In this document: positions 39,600-46,159 of the stretch, piece by piece
How the letters are laid out: each line of letters starts with the position of its first letter
Numbering within the stretch: the first letter of the stretch is position 1
From: Clostridiaceae bacterium
Lineage (GTDB): Bacteria; Bacillota; Clostridia; DSM-8532
Direction: 5' to 3'
Length of the DNA: 46,159 bases
NCBI GenBank assembly: GCA_012520615.1
Contig: JAAYNX010000174.1
Location: 1 to 46,159, forward strand
Notes under the pieces: generated by a model
The model's database searches: none
Told to the model about the DNA's origin: nothing
Seen by the model: only the letters and a program-made list of their open reading frames with translations
Made by a program: the position numbers and the translations under genes

Positions 39600-41249
39600 A
39601 TGGAATCAGGTCAGCTTGAACAAAAAATTTCAACAAGTCTTTCAGAGAAATCCTGTCACAGAAGAAAAAGGATTTCCATGCTCTTTTTATCGACTTTTTT
39701 AGTGCTGACTATTATTACTTTTCTAATTATATTTAATATATTATTAAATTCTTCTACTGTTTACGATGGCGTACTAATCGGAAATGAAAATGTTGGAGGA
39801 TATACAAAGGAGACTCTTTCTGCATATATCCAAAACCTTTATTCCAAAGCCTTCGACAACACTTTCATAACGTTTTCCGGCCCTCTGTTTGAAAGAACTG
39901 TAATGGTATCTGAAATGGGCATAAAAATAGATGTTGGAACAATGACAGAAAAGGCATACAACCTTGGTAGAGAGGGAAATTTCATCGAGCGTTTAGCAAA
40001 GATAGCAAAACTCAGAAGGCATCCTGTATCCGTCGACCTTATTCTAGATTGCGAATCAGATAAGTTTAATAAACTTCTCAATGAAATCCGGCAAAATACA
40101 TTTAGAGAGATAACCCCTTCAAACATTGTTATATCTGATAATCAGGTAATTCTCTGCACCGGTCTGGCAGGGCAGGAGCTTGACGAAGAGCAGCTTAAAA
40201 CCGATATAATTAATGCGGTAAAGCGCCTTGAATCATCTACTGTTCCCATTAAGATAATAGAAAAAATGCCCCCTCCTCTTGATGTCGAAGCTACTTTAGA
40301 CAACCTTAATAAACCCCCTATTAATGCAGAATTTGTACGGACCTCCAGAACGACGTACGAAATTAAGCCGCACCAGATGGGTATGTCGCTAGAGCGCACT
40401 AAGCTAATGGAGATTGTATCGTATGTGGAGAACCGGGAAAGCAACGAATATGAGGAGATTATTCTTCCCGTTGAATTTATTGTTCCCGATATAACAGAGG
40501 GTACTCTAAAATCCGAACTTTTCAGAGATACACTGGCTTCATACAGCACTTACTTTAACACCAACAGTGCAAATAATTATAATCGGGGTATTAATATAGG
40601 CCTTGCGGCTGAAAGTATAAACGGTACACTGCTTTTGCCGGGTGAGGATTTTTCTTTTAATGAAGTAGTAGGCCCCCGCACTGCTCAAAAGGGCTACAAA
40701 ATAGCACATGTCTATGTAGCCGGGCAAATACAGGATGGTACCGGTGGAGGGGTTTGCCAAGTATCAACTACTCTATACAATGCTGTTCTTAGAGCAAATC
40801 TGGAAGTAAAGGAAAGACATAACCATATGTTTACTGTAGGTTATGTGCCTTTAGGACATGATGCGGCAGTTTCTTACGGCTATGCAGATTTGGTGTTTAC
40901 CAACACAACCACTCACCCCATTCAAATATTGGCTGATGTCTCGCCCAGTAATAATCTTACCTTCAGAATAAAATCAACTAATGATTATCCCGGGCTCAAG
41001 GTAAAACTCGCTACTAAAACTATAAGCACCACCCCAATTAATACCATTTATATTGATGACAATACTCTTCCCATGGGAGTAGAAAAAGTAGCAGAAAACG
41101 GCATGCAAGGTTATGTGGTCGATACATATATGAGAGTATACAATGGTGATACTCTTATAAAAGAAGAAAAGCTGCATCGAAGTGTGTACCAGATGTACCC
41201 TAGAAAAATTATCCGGGGCAATTCCCCGGTGGTAGAAATAATTGAATAA
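39600..41249 (+). CDS. VanW-family membrane-anchored wall protein with peptidoglycan-binding-like domain
   Basis: 549 aa. A transmembrane helix lies at about residues 21-46 (RRKRISMLFLSTFLVLTIITF, continuing). The extracytoplasmic part includes PG_binding_4-like segments (DGVLIGNENVGGYTKETLSAYI, FERTVMVSEMGIKID) and a VanW domain: NIGLAAESINGTLLLPGEDFSFNEVVGPRTAQKGY, GGGVCQVSTTLYNAVLRANLEV, RHNHMFTVGYVPLGHDAAVSYGYADLVF. A G5-like tail follows. VanW domains are linked to wall or vancomycin-resistance loci, but their reaction is not established. The ATG at 39600 has AGGTG 6 nt upstream; a GTG three codons earlier was rejected. RluA-like gene follows 15 nt later. Confidence 0.85.
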   Translation: MESGQLEQKISTSLSEKSCHRRKRISMLFLSTFLVLTIITFLIIFNILLNSSTVYDGVLIGNENVGGYTKETLSAYIQNLYSKAFDNTFITFSGPLFERTVMVSEMGIKIDVGTMTEKAYNLGREGNFIERLAKIAKLRRHPVSVDLILDCESDKFNKLLNEIRQNTFREITPSNIVISDNQVILCTGLAGQELDEEQLKTDIINAVKRLESSTVPIKIIEKMPPPLDVEATLDNLNKPPINAEFVRTSRTTYEIKPHQMGMSLERTKLMEIVSYVENRESNEYEEIILPVEFIVPDITEGTLKSELFRDTLASYSTYFNTNSANNYNRGINIGLAAESINGTLLLPGEDFSFNEVVGPRTAQKGYKIAHVYVAGQIQDGTGGGVCQVSTTLYNAVLRANLEVKERHNHMFTVGYVPLGHDAAVSYGYADLVFTNTTTHPIQILADVSPSNNLTFRIKSTNDYPGLKVKLATKTISTTPINTIYIDDNTLPMGVEKVAENGMQGYVVDTYMRVYNGDTLIKEEKLHRSVYQMYPRKIIRGNSPVVEIIE

Positions 41250-41264
41250 GCCACGAGGTTCACT

Positions 41265-42212
41265 ATGAGAGAATTTTTGGTCAATGCCGGTTATGATAAG
41301 AAACGAATAGATAATTTTCTTTTCGATATGCTTCCAAACGTTAATGCATCGGTTATATACAAAGCATTTCGCAAAAGAAATATAAAAGTAAATAATAAAA
41401 GAGTGTCCATGTCATATTTGCTTTCAGTCAAAGACAAGGTACAAATCTATATTCCCGACCACTATTTGGATCAATGCCCGGATGATAATAAGCCAGATAC
41501 GATTGAGCCTGAAATTGTTTACGAGGACAATTATATTGTTGTAGTCTCAAAGCCACAGGGTATGGCAGTTCATAAAGACAAAAACGAAGAAGTTGTAGTT
41601 TTGGACAACTGGCTTCAGAGCTTTTTTAGAGCCCGTGAGACTATGTTATATGAAGAAGGTTTCCCCTCTCTTTGCCACCGTCTTGATAGAAATACAGGTG
41701 GCTTGGTTCTATTTGCTAAGGATTCGAAAACTCTTGCCATTCTTGAGGATAAGTTCCGCATGCATGAAATAGGCAAAAAATATTTATGTATGGTTAACGG
41801 AGTGCCTGCTAAGAAATCCCAAGAACTTCACCATTATCTTCGAAAGGACAGCAAAAAAAGCCGGGTGTTTATTTTTGATAATCCTGTCAAGGGCTCGGAA
41901 CCCATTACTACCCGTTATCGGGTACTAAAAAAAGTTGATGAATTTTCGCTTCTGGAGGTTGAGTTAGTTACAGGAAAAACCCATCAGATTCGAGCTCATT
42001 TGGCGTATATAGGCCATCCCCTATTAGGCGATGGTAAATATGGTATTAATGCGGTTAATAAAGCCTTAAAACTCAAATGGCAGGCATTGTGGGCGAAGGA
42101 AATCACCTTTAAATTCAACAATCCTTCGGGACATCTGGAATATCTTAAAGGTAAGACTGTTTTATTACCTAAAATACACTGGGAAGGCCAGTTAAAGGAT
42201 ATGGCCGATTGA
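41265..42212 (+). CDS. RluA-family pseudouridine synthase
   Basis: 315 aa. An S4-like N-terminal domain (RIDNFLFDMLPNVNASVIYKAFRKRNIKVNNKRV) is followed by the RluA catalytic domain: YEDNYIVVVSKPQGMAVH, the catalytic Asp in CHRLDRNTGGLVLFAK, and the SLLEVELVTGKTHQIRAHLAYIGHPLLGDGKYG motif. It converts uridine to pseudouridine in 23S rRNA or tRNA; paralogue assignment (RluC, RluD, YlyB) is not possible here. It is 15 nt after the VanW gene, likely co-transcribed. Start: ATG with CACGAGG upstream. Confidence 0.92.
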   Translation: MREFLVNAGYDKKRIDNFLFDMLPNVNASVIYKAFRKRNIKVNNKRVSMSYLLSVKDKVQIYIPDHYLDQCPDDNKPDTIEPEIVYEDNYIVVVSKPQGMAVHKDKNEEVVVLDNWLQSFFRARETMLYEEGFPSLCHRLDRNTGGLVLFAKDSKTLAILEDKFRMHEIGKKYLCMVNGVPAKKSQELHHYLRKDSKKSRVFIFDNPVKGSEPITTRYRVLKKVDEFSLLEVELVTGKTHQIRAHLAYIGHPLLGDGKYGINAVNKALKLKWQALWAKEITFKFNNPSGHLEYLKGKTVLLPKIHWEGQLKDMAD

Positions 42213-42237
42213 ACCACATGTGAAAATCCTTTATAAT
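42209..42237 (+). promoter_or_regulatory. Sigma-A promoter of darA
   Basis: TTGAAC (42209-42214), 17-nt spacer, TATAAT (42232-42237); the -35 overlaps the stop of the pseudouridine synthase gene. It gives darA a transcript of its own, ended by the terminator at 42753. Confidence 0.7.
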
Positions 42238-42276
42238 GGGTATATTATGAAAATAAATCTATCAGGAGGGTAATAT

Positions 42277-42606
42277 ATGAAGCTTCTTTTTGCTATTGTA
42301 AGTGATGAGGACAGCAGTATTCTTGCCGATAACATGAATCGCAACGGTTTTAGCACTACAAAGCTATGCTCCAGCGGTGGATTTTTAAAAAGCGGAAATA
42401 CTACATTTTTAATTGCCACAGAAGATGACAAGATTGAACAGGCACTTTCTATTATCCGCGAAACATGCAAATCAAGGCGCAGGATGATAGCCCCTGAAAA
42501 GCTTCCTGGTAGCTTTGGTTCTTTTAATATGGCTATGCCTGTTGAAGTAAATGTAGGTGGTGCTACCGTATTCATCCTGAATATTGAACAGTTTCTTAAG
42601 CTATGA
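42277..42606 (+). CDS. darA: c-di-AMP-binding PII-like receptor (DarA/PstA)
   Basis: 109 aa, normal family length. Motifs of the PII-like c-di-AMP receptor: MKLLFAIVSDEDSSILADNMNRNGFSTTKLCSSGGFLKSGNTTFLIATED, then MIAPEKLPGSFGSFNMAMPVEVNVGGATVFILNIEQF. In Bacillus and Listeria it binds the second messenger c-di-AMP in the trimer interface and is linked to carbon/nitrogen or osmotic balance; partners are unknown here. Start: ATG with AGGAGGG upstream. Own promoter at 42209 and terminator at 42753. Confidence 0.92.
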   Translation: MKLLFAIVSDEDSSILADNMNRNGFSTTKLCSSGGFLKSGNTTFLIATEDDKIEQALSIIRETCKSRRRMIAPEKLPGSFGSFNMAMPVEVNVGGATVFILNIEQFLKL

Positions 42607-42752
42607 TTTTTTAACTGCTTATGATAACAGAATATGGAACCACAGCCAAGAGCCCTTTTGCTGATGATTCGGTTTTTATTGGATTCAGCACAGCTTTCAG
42701 CGGCTATTTATATACATTAGCAAATACATGTGAAGATTTTATGAAGAAATCA

Positions 42753-42791
42753 TAATGGACGGCAGAATGCCGTCCATTACTTGATTTTTTG
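42753..42791 (+). terminator. Strong Rho-independent terminator after darA
   Basis: TAATGGACGGC-AGAAT-GCCGTCCATTA (42753-42779), perfect 11-bp stem, then CTTGATTTTTTG. It lies about 150 nt after darA; between them there is a 44-codon ORF with no ribosome-binding site. Confidence 0.9.
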
Positions 42792-42832
42792 TATGAGGAA
42801 TATTAGTGCAAGATTCGAAGTGAGCTATATTA

Positions 42833-43042
42833 TTATTGAATGCTTTTAACCTCATAGCCCACTTCATCAATTGCGGCCTTTATTTTTTCATCGTCCACAT
42901 CATGATTTAGCTCTATTTCGGCAGACTTGTTCTCAAGACTAACTTTTGCAGATTTAATTCCCTCTAATTCCTCCAGTGCATTCTTTACATGATTTACACA
43001 ATGCTGGCATGACATGCCTTCAATTAAAATTTTCTTTGTCAT
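42833..43042 (-). CDS. copZ: Copper chaperone CopZ
   Basis: 69-aa heavy-metal-associated domain with the copper motif GMSCQHC (Cys 12 and 15) and the ferredoxin-like fold (KILIEGMSCQHCVNHVKNALEELEGIKSAKVSLE...). It delivers Cu(I) to CopA. It follows copA by 107 nt and precedes the plus-strand terminator region; same strand and CsoR operon. Start: ATG with AAAGGAG upstream. Confidence 0.95.
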   Translation of the reverse strand: MTKKILIEGMSCQHCVNHVKNALEELEGIKSAKVSLENKSAEIELNHDVDDEKIKAAIDEVGYEVKSIQ

Positions 43043-43149
43043 AATATCGTCTCCTTTGGTGTTATTTGCTTAAAACAGGTCTTTTCCAAAAACATTTTCC
43101 AACTTTATATTAATATTTAACCAACAACCCCGTCCCCGTGGCACGTCCT

Positions 43150-45603
43150 TTAATGTAATGGTTTGAATCTCTTAAGTCTCAATGCATTCGTCAGAACTGA
43201 TACTGAGCTAAAGGCCATTGCCCCTGCTGCAATCATAGGGTTCAGTAACGGCCCGCCAAACAGGTATAATAACCCTGCGGCTATCGGAATACCGGCCGAA
43301 TTATAGGCAAATGCCCAGAACAGATTCTGTTTAATATTTCTAATGGTCCGCTTGCTAAGTTGAATAGCTGTGGCTACATCCATAAGGTCGCTCCGCATAA
43401 GAACTATATCAGCCGATTCCATCGCCACATCGGTTCCTGAACCAATAGCAATACCAATGTCAGCCTGTGCAAGTGCCGGTGCATCATTAATGCCGTCTCC
43501 CACCATGGCTACCTTTTTCCCTTCTGCCTGAAGTTTTTTGATTTCATTTGCTTTGTCTTGGGGTAAGACCTCGGCAAGTACCCTGTCAATACCGACCTGT
43601 TTTGCTATGGCCTCTGCTGTTCTTTTATTGTCACCGGTAATCATTGCCACTTCTATGCCCATGCTATGCAAGACCTCGATAGCCCTCTTACTGCTTGGTT
43701 TCATTATGTCAGCTACCGCTATTATGCCTGCAAGTTGATTATCAACGGTAACATACATAGGAGTTTTCCCTTCCTCGGCAAGCTTATCCGACTCTTTTTG
43801 TAAAGTTATTTCAATCTTTCTGTCGTCAATCAGTTTTTTGTTTCCTAAAAGTATTTGTTTTCCTTGAATTACTACCTCTATTCCGTGACCGGGTATTGCT
43901 TCAAAGCTCTCAACATTTATGAAATCAATGTTCTTTTCTTTTGCTTCATTAACAATAGCCTCTCCCAAAGGATGCTCTGAGCCTTTTTCAGCTGAGGCCG
44001 ACAATTGTAAAAGCTCTGCTGCGTCTACTATTCCTGTTGTGATTATATCGGTTACTACCGGGGTGCCTTCGGTAATTGTTCCTGTTTTATCAAATACAAT
44101 GGTTTCTATCTTATGGGTTGTTTCAAGAGCCTCTCCGCCCTTTATCAATACACCGTGCTCAGCTCCCTTTCCTGTTCCCACCATTATAGCCGTTGGAGTT
44201 GCCAGTCCAAGAGCACATGGACATGCAATTACAAGAACTGAAATAAATATTGTCAAGGAGAATATCACAGACTCACCTGAAATAAACCATGCAAACCCTG
44301 CAATAACTGCAATAGCCATTACAATAGGGACAAAGTAACTTGCGATTATATCAGCCATTTTAGCAATAGGCGCTTTGGACCCTTGGGCTTCCTCTACAAG
44401 CTTTATGATTTGGGCTAATGCTGTATCTTTGCCTACTTTTGTGGCTTTAAACTTTATAGTTCCGTTTTTATTAATACTTGCACCAATTACATTATTACCA
44501 GGGTTTTTCTCTACGGGGATGCTCTCTCCGGTAAGCATGGATTCATCTACTGATGTTCTCCCTTCTACTACCTGTCCATCAACAGGTATTTTCTCACCGG
44601 GTTTTACCAGTATGATATCTCCCACCTCAACCTCTTCTATGGGAATAACTATTTCTTTACCGTCATGTATTACAATTGCCGTTTTAGGCGCTAGTCCCAT
44701 TAATTTTTTTATTGCTTCGGAAGTCTTCCCTTTTGTAACAGACTCTAAGTATTTACCTAAAAGAATCAATGAAATAATTACTCCCGCAGTTTCAAAATAT
44801 AGGTCATGGGCGTATTCGTTATGCCCGTTTATTATCTGAATTATGGCGTAAATACCATAAATAAATGCGGCACTGGTACCCACGGCAATTAAAGAATCCA
44901 TGTTGGGCTCACGCTTAATAAGCCTACTAAAGCCAACGGTATAAAATCTATAACCTGCAATTATGGACGGTATTACTAGGACAAACTGAGCCAGACCAAA
45001 ATTCAACGGACGAGTATGGGGTGATATTAAATCAGGTATGGGAAGGCCCATCATCGAGCCCATGGCAATATATAACAGAGGTATAGTAAAAATTGTGGAG
45101 AGTATGAATTTTTTCCAAAGTGTTTTAACCTCTTTTTCTCTACGCTCCCTCTCATTATCAGTCTGCTCTCCTGTTTCGATTTCAAGAGCCTTATATCCGG
45201 CTTTTGCAACAACATCCTTGATTTGCGATATCCTTACTTTTGAAGTATCATATACTACTTTTGCTTTTTCGGTAGCAAGATTTACACTAACCTCTTTTAT
45301 ACCTTCAAGCTTTCCTATTGCACGTTCTACGGCTTTTACGCAGGAGGCACAAGTCATCCCTGCTATTGGTAATAATATCTCGCGATTCTCATTTAATTCC
45401 TGTATACCATAGCCAGCTTTTTTTACGGCTTCCTTTATTTTAATAACATCTGTTTTAGAATCATCAAATTCAACCGTAAGCTTTTCAGTTGCTATATTAA
45501 CATTTGCTGAATCTATACCTTCAATTTTGCTTACGCTTCTTTCTACAGCCTTTGCACAGGAGGCGCAAGTCATCCCTGTAATGCCTAATATTTCTTTTGC
45601 CAT
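43150..45603 (-). CDS. copA: Copper-exporting P1B-type ATPase CopA
   Basis: 817 aa with two N-terminal metal-binding domains (GMTCASC at Cys 13/16 and 86/89), eight predicted membrane helices, the transmembrane CPC motif ([15 protein letters not shown], about residue 460), TGES ([11 protein letters not shown]), the phosphorylated Asp in [12 protein letters not shown] (about 505), SEHPLGEAI (HP motif) and [16 protein letters not shown]. It exports Cu(I) from the cytoplasm using ATP. It lies 45 nt after csoR, in the same operon. Start: ATG with AAGGTGGTG upstream. Confidence 0.97.
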   Translation of the reverse strand: MAKEILGITGMTCASCAKAVERSVSKIEGIDSANVNIATEKLTVEFDDSKTDVIKIKEAVKKAGYGIQELNENREILLPIAGMTCASCVKAVERAIGKLEGIKEVSVNLATEKAKVVYDTSKVRISQIKDVVAKAGYKALEIETGEQTDNERERREKEVKTLWKKFILSTIFTIPLLYIAMGSMMGLPIPDLISPHTRPLNFGLAQFVLVIPSIIAGYRFYTVGFSRLIKREPNMDSLIAVGTSAAFIYGIYAIIQIINGHNEYAHDLYFETAGVIISLILLGKYLESVTKGKTSEAIKKLMGLAPKTAIVIHDGKEIVIPIEEVEVGDIILVKPGEKIPVDGQVVEGRTSVDESMLTGESIPVEKNPGNNVIGASINKNGTIKFKATKVGKDTALAQIIKLVEEAQGSKAPIAKMADIIASYFVPIVMAIAVIAGFAWFISGESVIFSLTIFISVLVIACPCALGLATPTAIMVGTGKGAEHGVLIKGGEALETTHKIETIVFDKTGTITEGTPVVTDIITTGIVDAAELLQLSASAEKGSEHPLGEAIVNEAKEKNIDFINVESFEAIPGHGIEVVIQGKQILLGNKKLIDDRKIEITLQKESDKLAEEGKTPMYVTVDNQLAGIIAVADIMKPSSKRAIEVLHSMGIEVAMITGDNKRTAEAIAKQVGIDRVLAEVLPQDKANEIKKLQAEGKKVAMVGDGINDAPALAQADIGIAIGSGTDVAMESADIVLMRSDLMDVATAIQLSKRTIRNIKQNLFWAFAYNSAGIPIAAGLLYLFGGPLLNPMIAAGAMAFSSVSVLTNALRLKRFKPLH

Positions 45604-45648
45604 GTTTACACCACCTTATTTTTATTGTATTAATCCAATAAAGCCCTT

Positions 45649-45921
45649 CTACTTTGCATATTTATCAATCAACTCTATTATTTCATCTACTTTTTGGTTC
45701 CCTACAATTTCACCTTCGCTAAATGCCTGTTTTACACAATGTTTGATATGTTGGTCGATAATTTTTAAATTTGCTTTCTTCAGCAACCCCTGAACTGAAA
45801 GAATCTGTTTTGATATATCTACACAATATCTATCGTCTTCCAGCATCTTAATTATGCCCTCTATCTGACCCTTTGATGTTTTTAAAAGATTCATTACCTG
45901 CTTCTTATCTGCACTTTCCAA
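45649..45921 (-). CDS. csoR: Copper-sensing transcriptional repressor CsoR
   Basis: 90-aa all-helical CsoR/FrmR protein. The Cu(I) ligand triad is present with family spacing: C33 (RYCVDIS), H58 (DQHIKHC) and C62. It dissociates from DNA when Cu(I) binds. Start: TTG at 45921, eight nt after a perfect AGGAGG; no ATG is possible nearby. It opens the csoR-copA-copZ operon and has a matching operator at 45940-45960, between promoter and gene. Confidence 0.95.
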   Translation of the reverse strand: MESADKKQVMNLLKTSKGQIEGIIKMLEDDRYCVDISKQILSVQGLLKKANLKIIDQHIKHCVKQAFSEGEIVGNQKVDEIIELIDKYAK

Positions 45922-45939
45922 TTCTTACACCTCCTATCC

Positions 45940-45960
45940 TACCCCTACACGGGTGGGGTA
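45940..45960 (-). promoter_or_regulatory. CsoR operator
   Basis: TACCCC-9 nt-GGGGTA (45940-45945 and 45955-45960), the inverted TACCC...GGGTA pattern with a GC-rich centre known for CsoR sites. It sits at the transcription start region, immediately downstream of the -10 box. Confidence 0.8.
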
Positions 45961-45967
45961 TATTTAT

Positions 45968-45995
45968 ATTATATTCCTTCTCTAGTATTTGTCAA
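45968..45995 (-). promoter_or_regulatory. Sigma-A promoter of the csoR-copA-copZ operon
   Basis: On the minus strand TTGACA (45995-45990), 16-nt spacer, TATAAT (45973-45968), a perfect pair of boxes. Confidence 0.85.
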
Positions 45996-46090
45996 GCACA
46001 ACAATTGTACTTATCAAGGCACCGTGTTCCTGCATTCCTGTAATAAGTGTAACCTTTCTATCATACCCTTCAAATAAAGGCGGTGAATCA

Positions 46091-46159
46091 ATGTCTGACT
46101 TCTACTCAAACCTGATAAATAATTTCTTGATAGCATTCGGGGTAATTATTGGTGCAAGC
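46091..46159 (+). CDS. ytrH: Sporulation membrane protein YtrH-like (5' end only)
   Basis: 23 codons from an ATG at 46091 with GGTG 6 nt upstream, open to the window edge. The start MSDFYSNLINNFLIAFGVII followed by GAS resembles YtrH ('...NFFIAFGV.LGAS'), a small sigma-E-controlled inner-membrane sporulation protein. Only the first segment is visible, so the assignment is tentative. Confidence 0.55.
   Translation, partial: MSDFYSNLINNFLIAFGVIIGAS

Noticed and set aside
42621-42755. 44-codon plus-strand ORF between darA and its terminator (begins MITEYGTTAKSPFADD).
   Set aside because: No ribosome-binding site, no recognisable motif, and its stop falls in the terminator stem; most likely chance in the 3' untranslated region.

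Overview
The window looks like chromosomal DNA from a low-GC, spore-forming, anaerobic Clostridia species, perhaps close to the Acetivibrio/Ruminiclostridium group. This is inferred from gene content: a Firmicutes-type PyrK/PyrDB pair, a sensory-type [FeFe]-hydrogenase cluster, a CsaB pyruvyl transferase with a secondary-wall-polymer locus, a DarA-type c-di-AMP receptor, MazF beside alr, a CsoR copper operon and the start of a YtrH-like sporulation gene. No rRNA operon, CRISPR array, prophage or intact insertion sequence was found. There is one tRNA and one probable transposase relic.

Layout. 1-2.0 kb: 5' part of a large secreted protein (beta-solenoid plus Ig-like domains), minus strand. 2.2-4.5 kb: two-component pair (LuxR-type regulator and 7TM-PAS histidine kinase). 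4.7-7.6 kb: RlmA-type rRNA methyltransferase (+) converging on glutamine-dependent NAD synthetase (-). 7.8-8.7 kb: tRNA-Gly(UCC) and an unusual CBM25-like protein with a histone-H1-like tail. 8.8-14.9 kb: a probable six-gene minus-strand run, pyrK-pyrD-pyrE-like followed by three RNA or SAM methylation/pseudouridylation genes. 15.0-18.5 kb: a redox-sensing/signalling cluster (DUF1858 protein, two DRTGG proteins, RsbW-like ATPase, hydrogenase-like protein lacking the proton-transfer Cys, PHP phosphoesterase). 18.7-20.2 kb: a small OadG-like protein and ApgM phosphoglycerate mutase. 20.3-21.7 kb: a PP2C-like protein with degenerate metal sites, a membrane segment and LysM. 21.7-22.16 kb: a non-coding stretch with a good promoter and several strong hairpins, a candidate structured leader. 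22.2-27.0 kb: acyl-CoA ligase, HisJ-type PHP phosphatase and a GT4-CsaB fusion. 27.2-34.6 kb: cell-surface polysaccharide genes (O-antigen ligase-like, DUF4330, GT4, WecC, TagA/WecG) and a membrane-anchored FAD protein with an SLH-like C-terminus. 34.8-39.4 kb: secreted unknown protein, MazF, Alr, Nnr, coiled-coil protein. 39.6-42.8 kb: VanW-family protein, RluA-family pseudouridine synthase, DarA. 42.8-46.0 kb: csoR-copA-copZ with a clear operator. 46.09 kb to the end: start of ytrH.

How the parts fit. CsaB, TagA, WecC, the ligase and the glycosyltransferases are consistent with making a ManNAc-containing, pyruvylated secondary wall polymer that anchors SLH proteins; the SLH-like flavoprotein in the same region may be a client. 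The hydrogenase cluster lacks hydrogenase maturation or electron-transfer partners and instead carries signalling proteins, so it probably senses H2 or redox state rather than making H2. The best candidates for undescribed biology are that cluster, the structured leader at 21.85-22.16 kb, the CBM25-histone-tail protein, the PP2C-like/LysM membrane protein and the FAD/SLH protein. Start sites were set from visible Shine-Dalgarno sequences; all functions come from reading motifs, without database searches.
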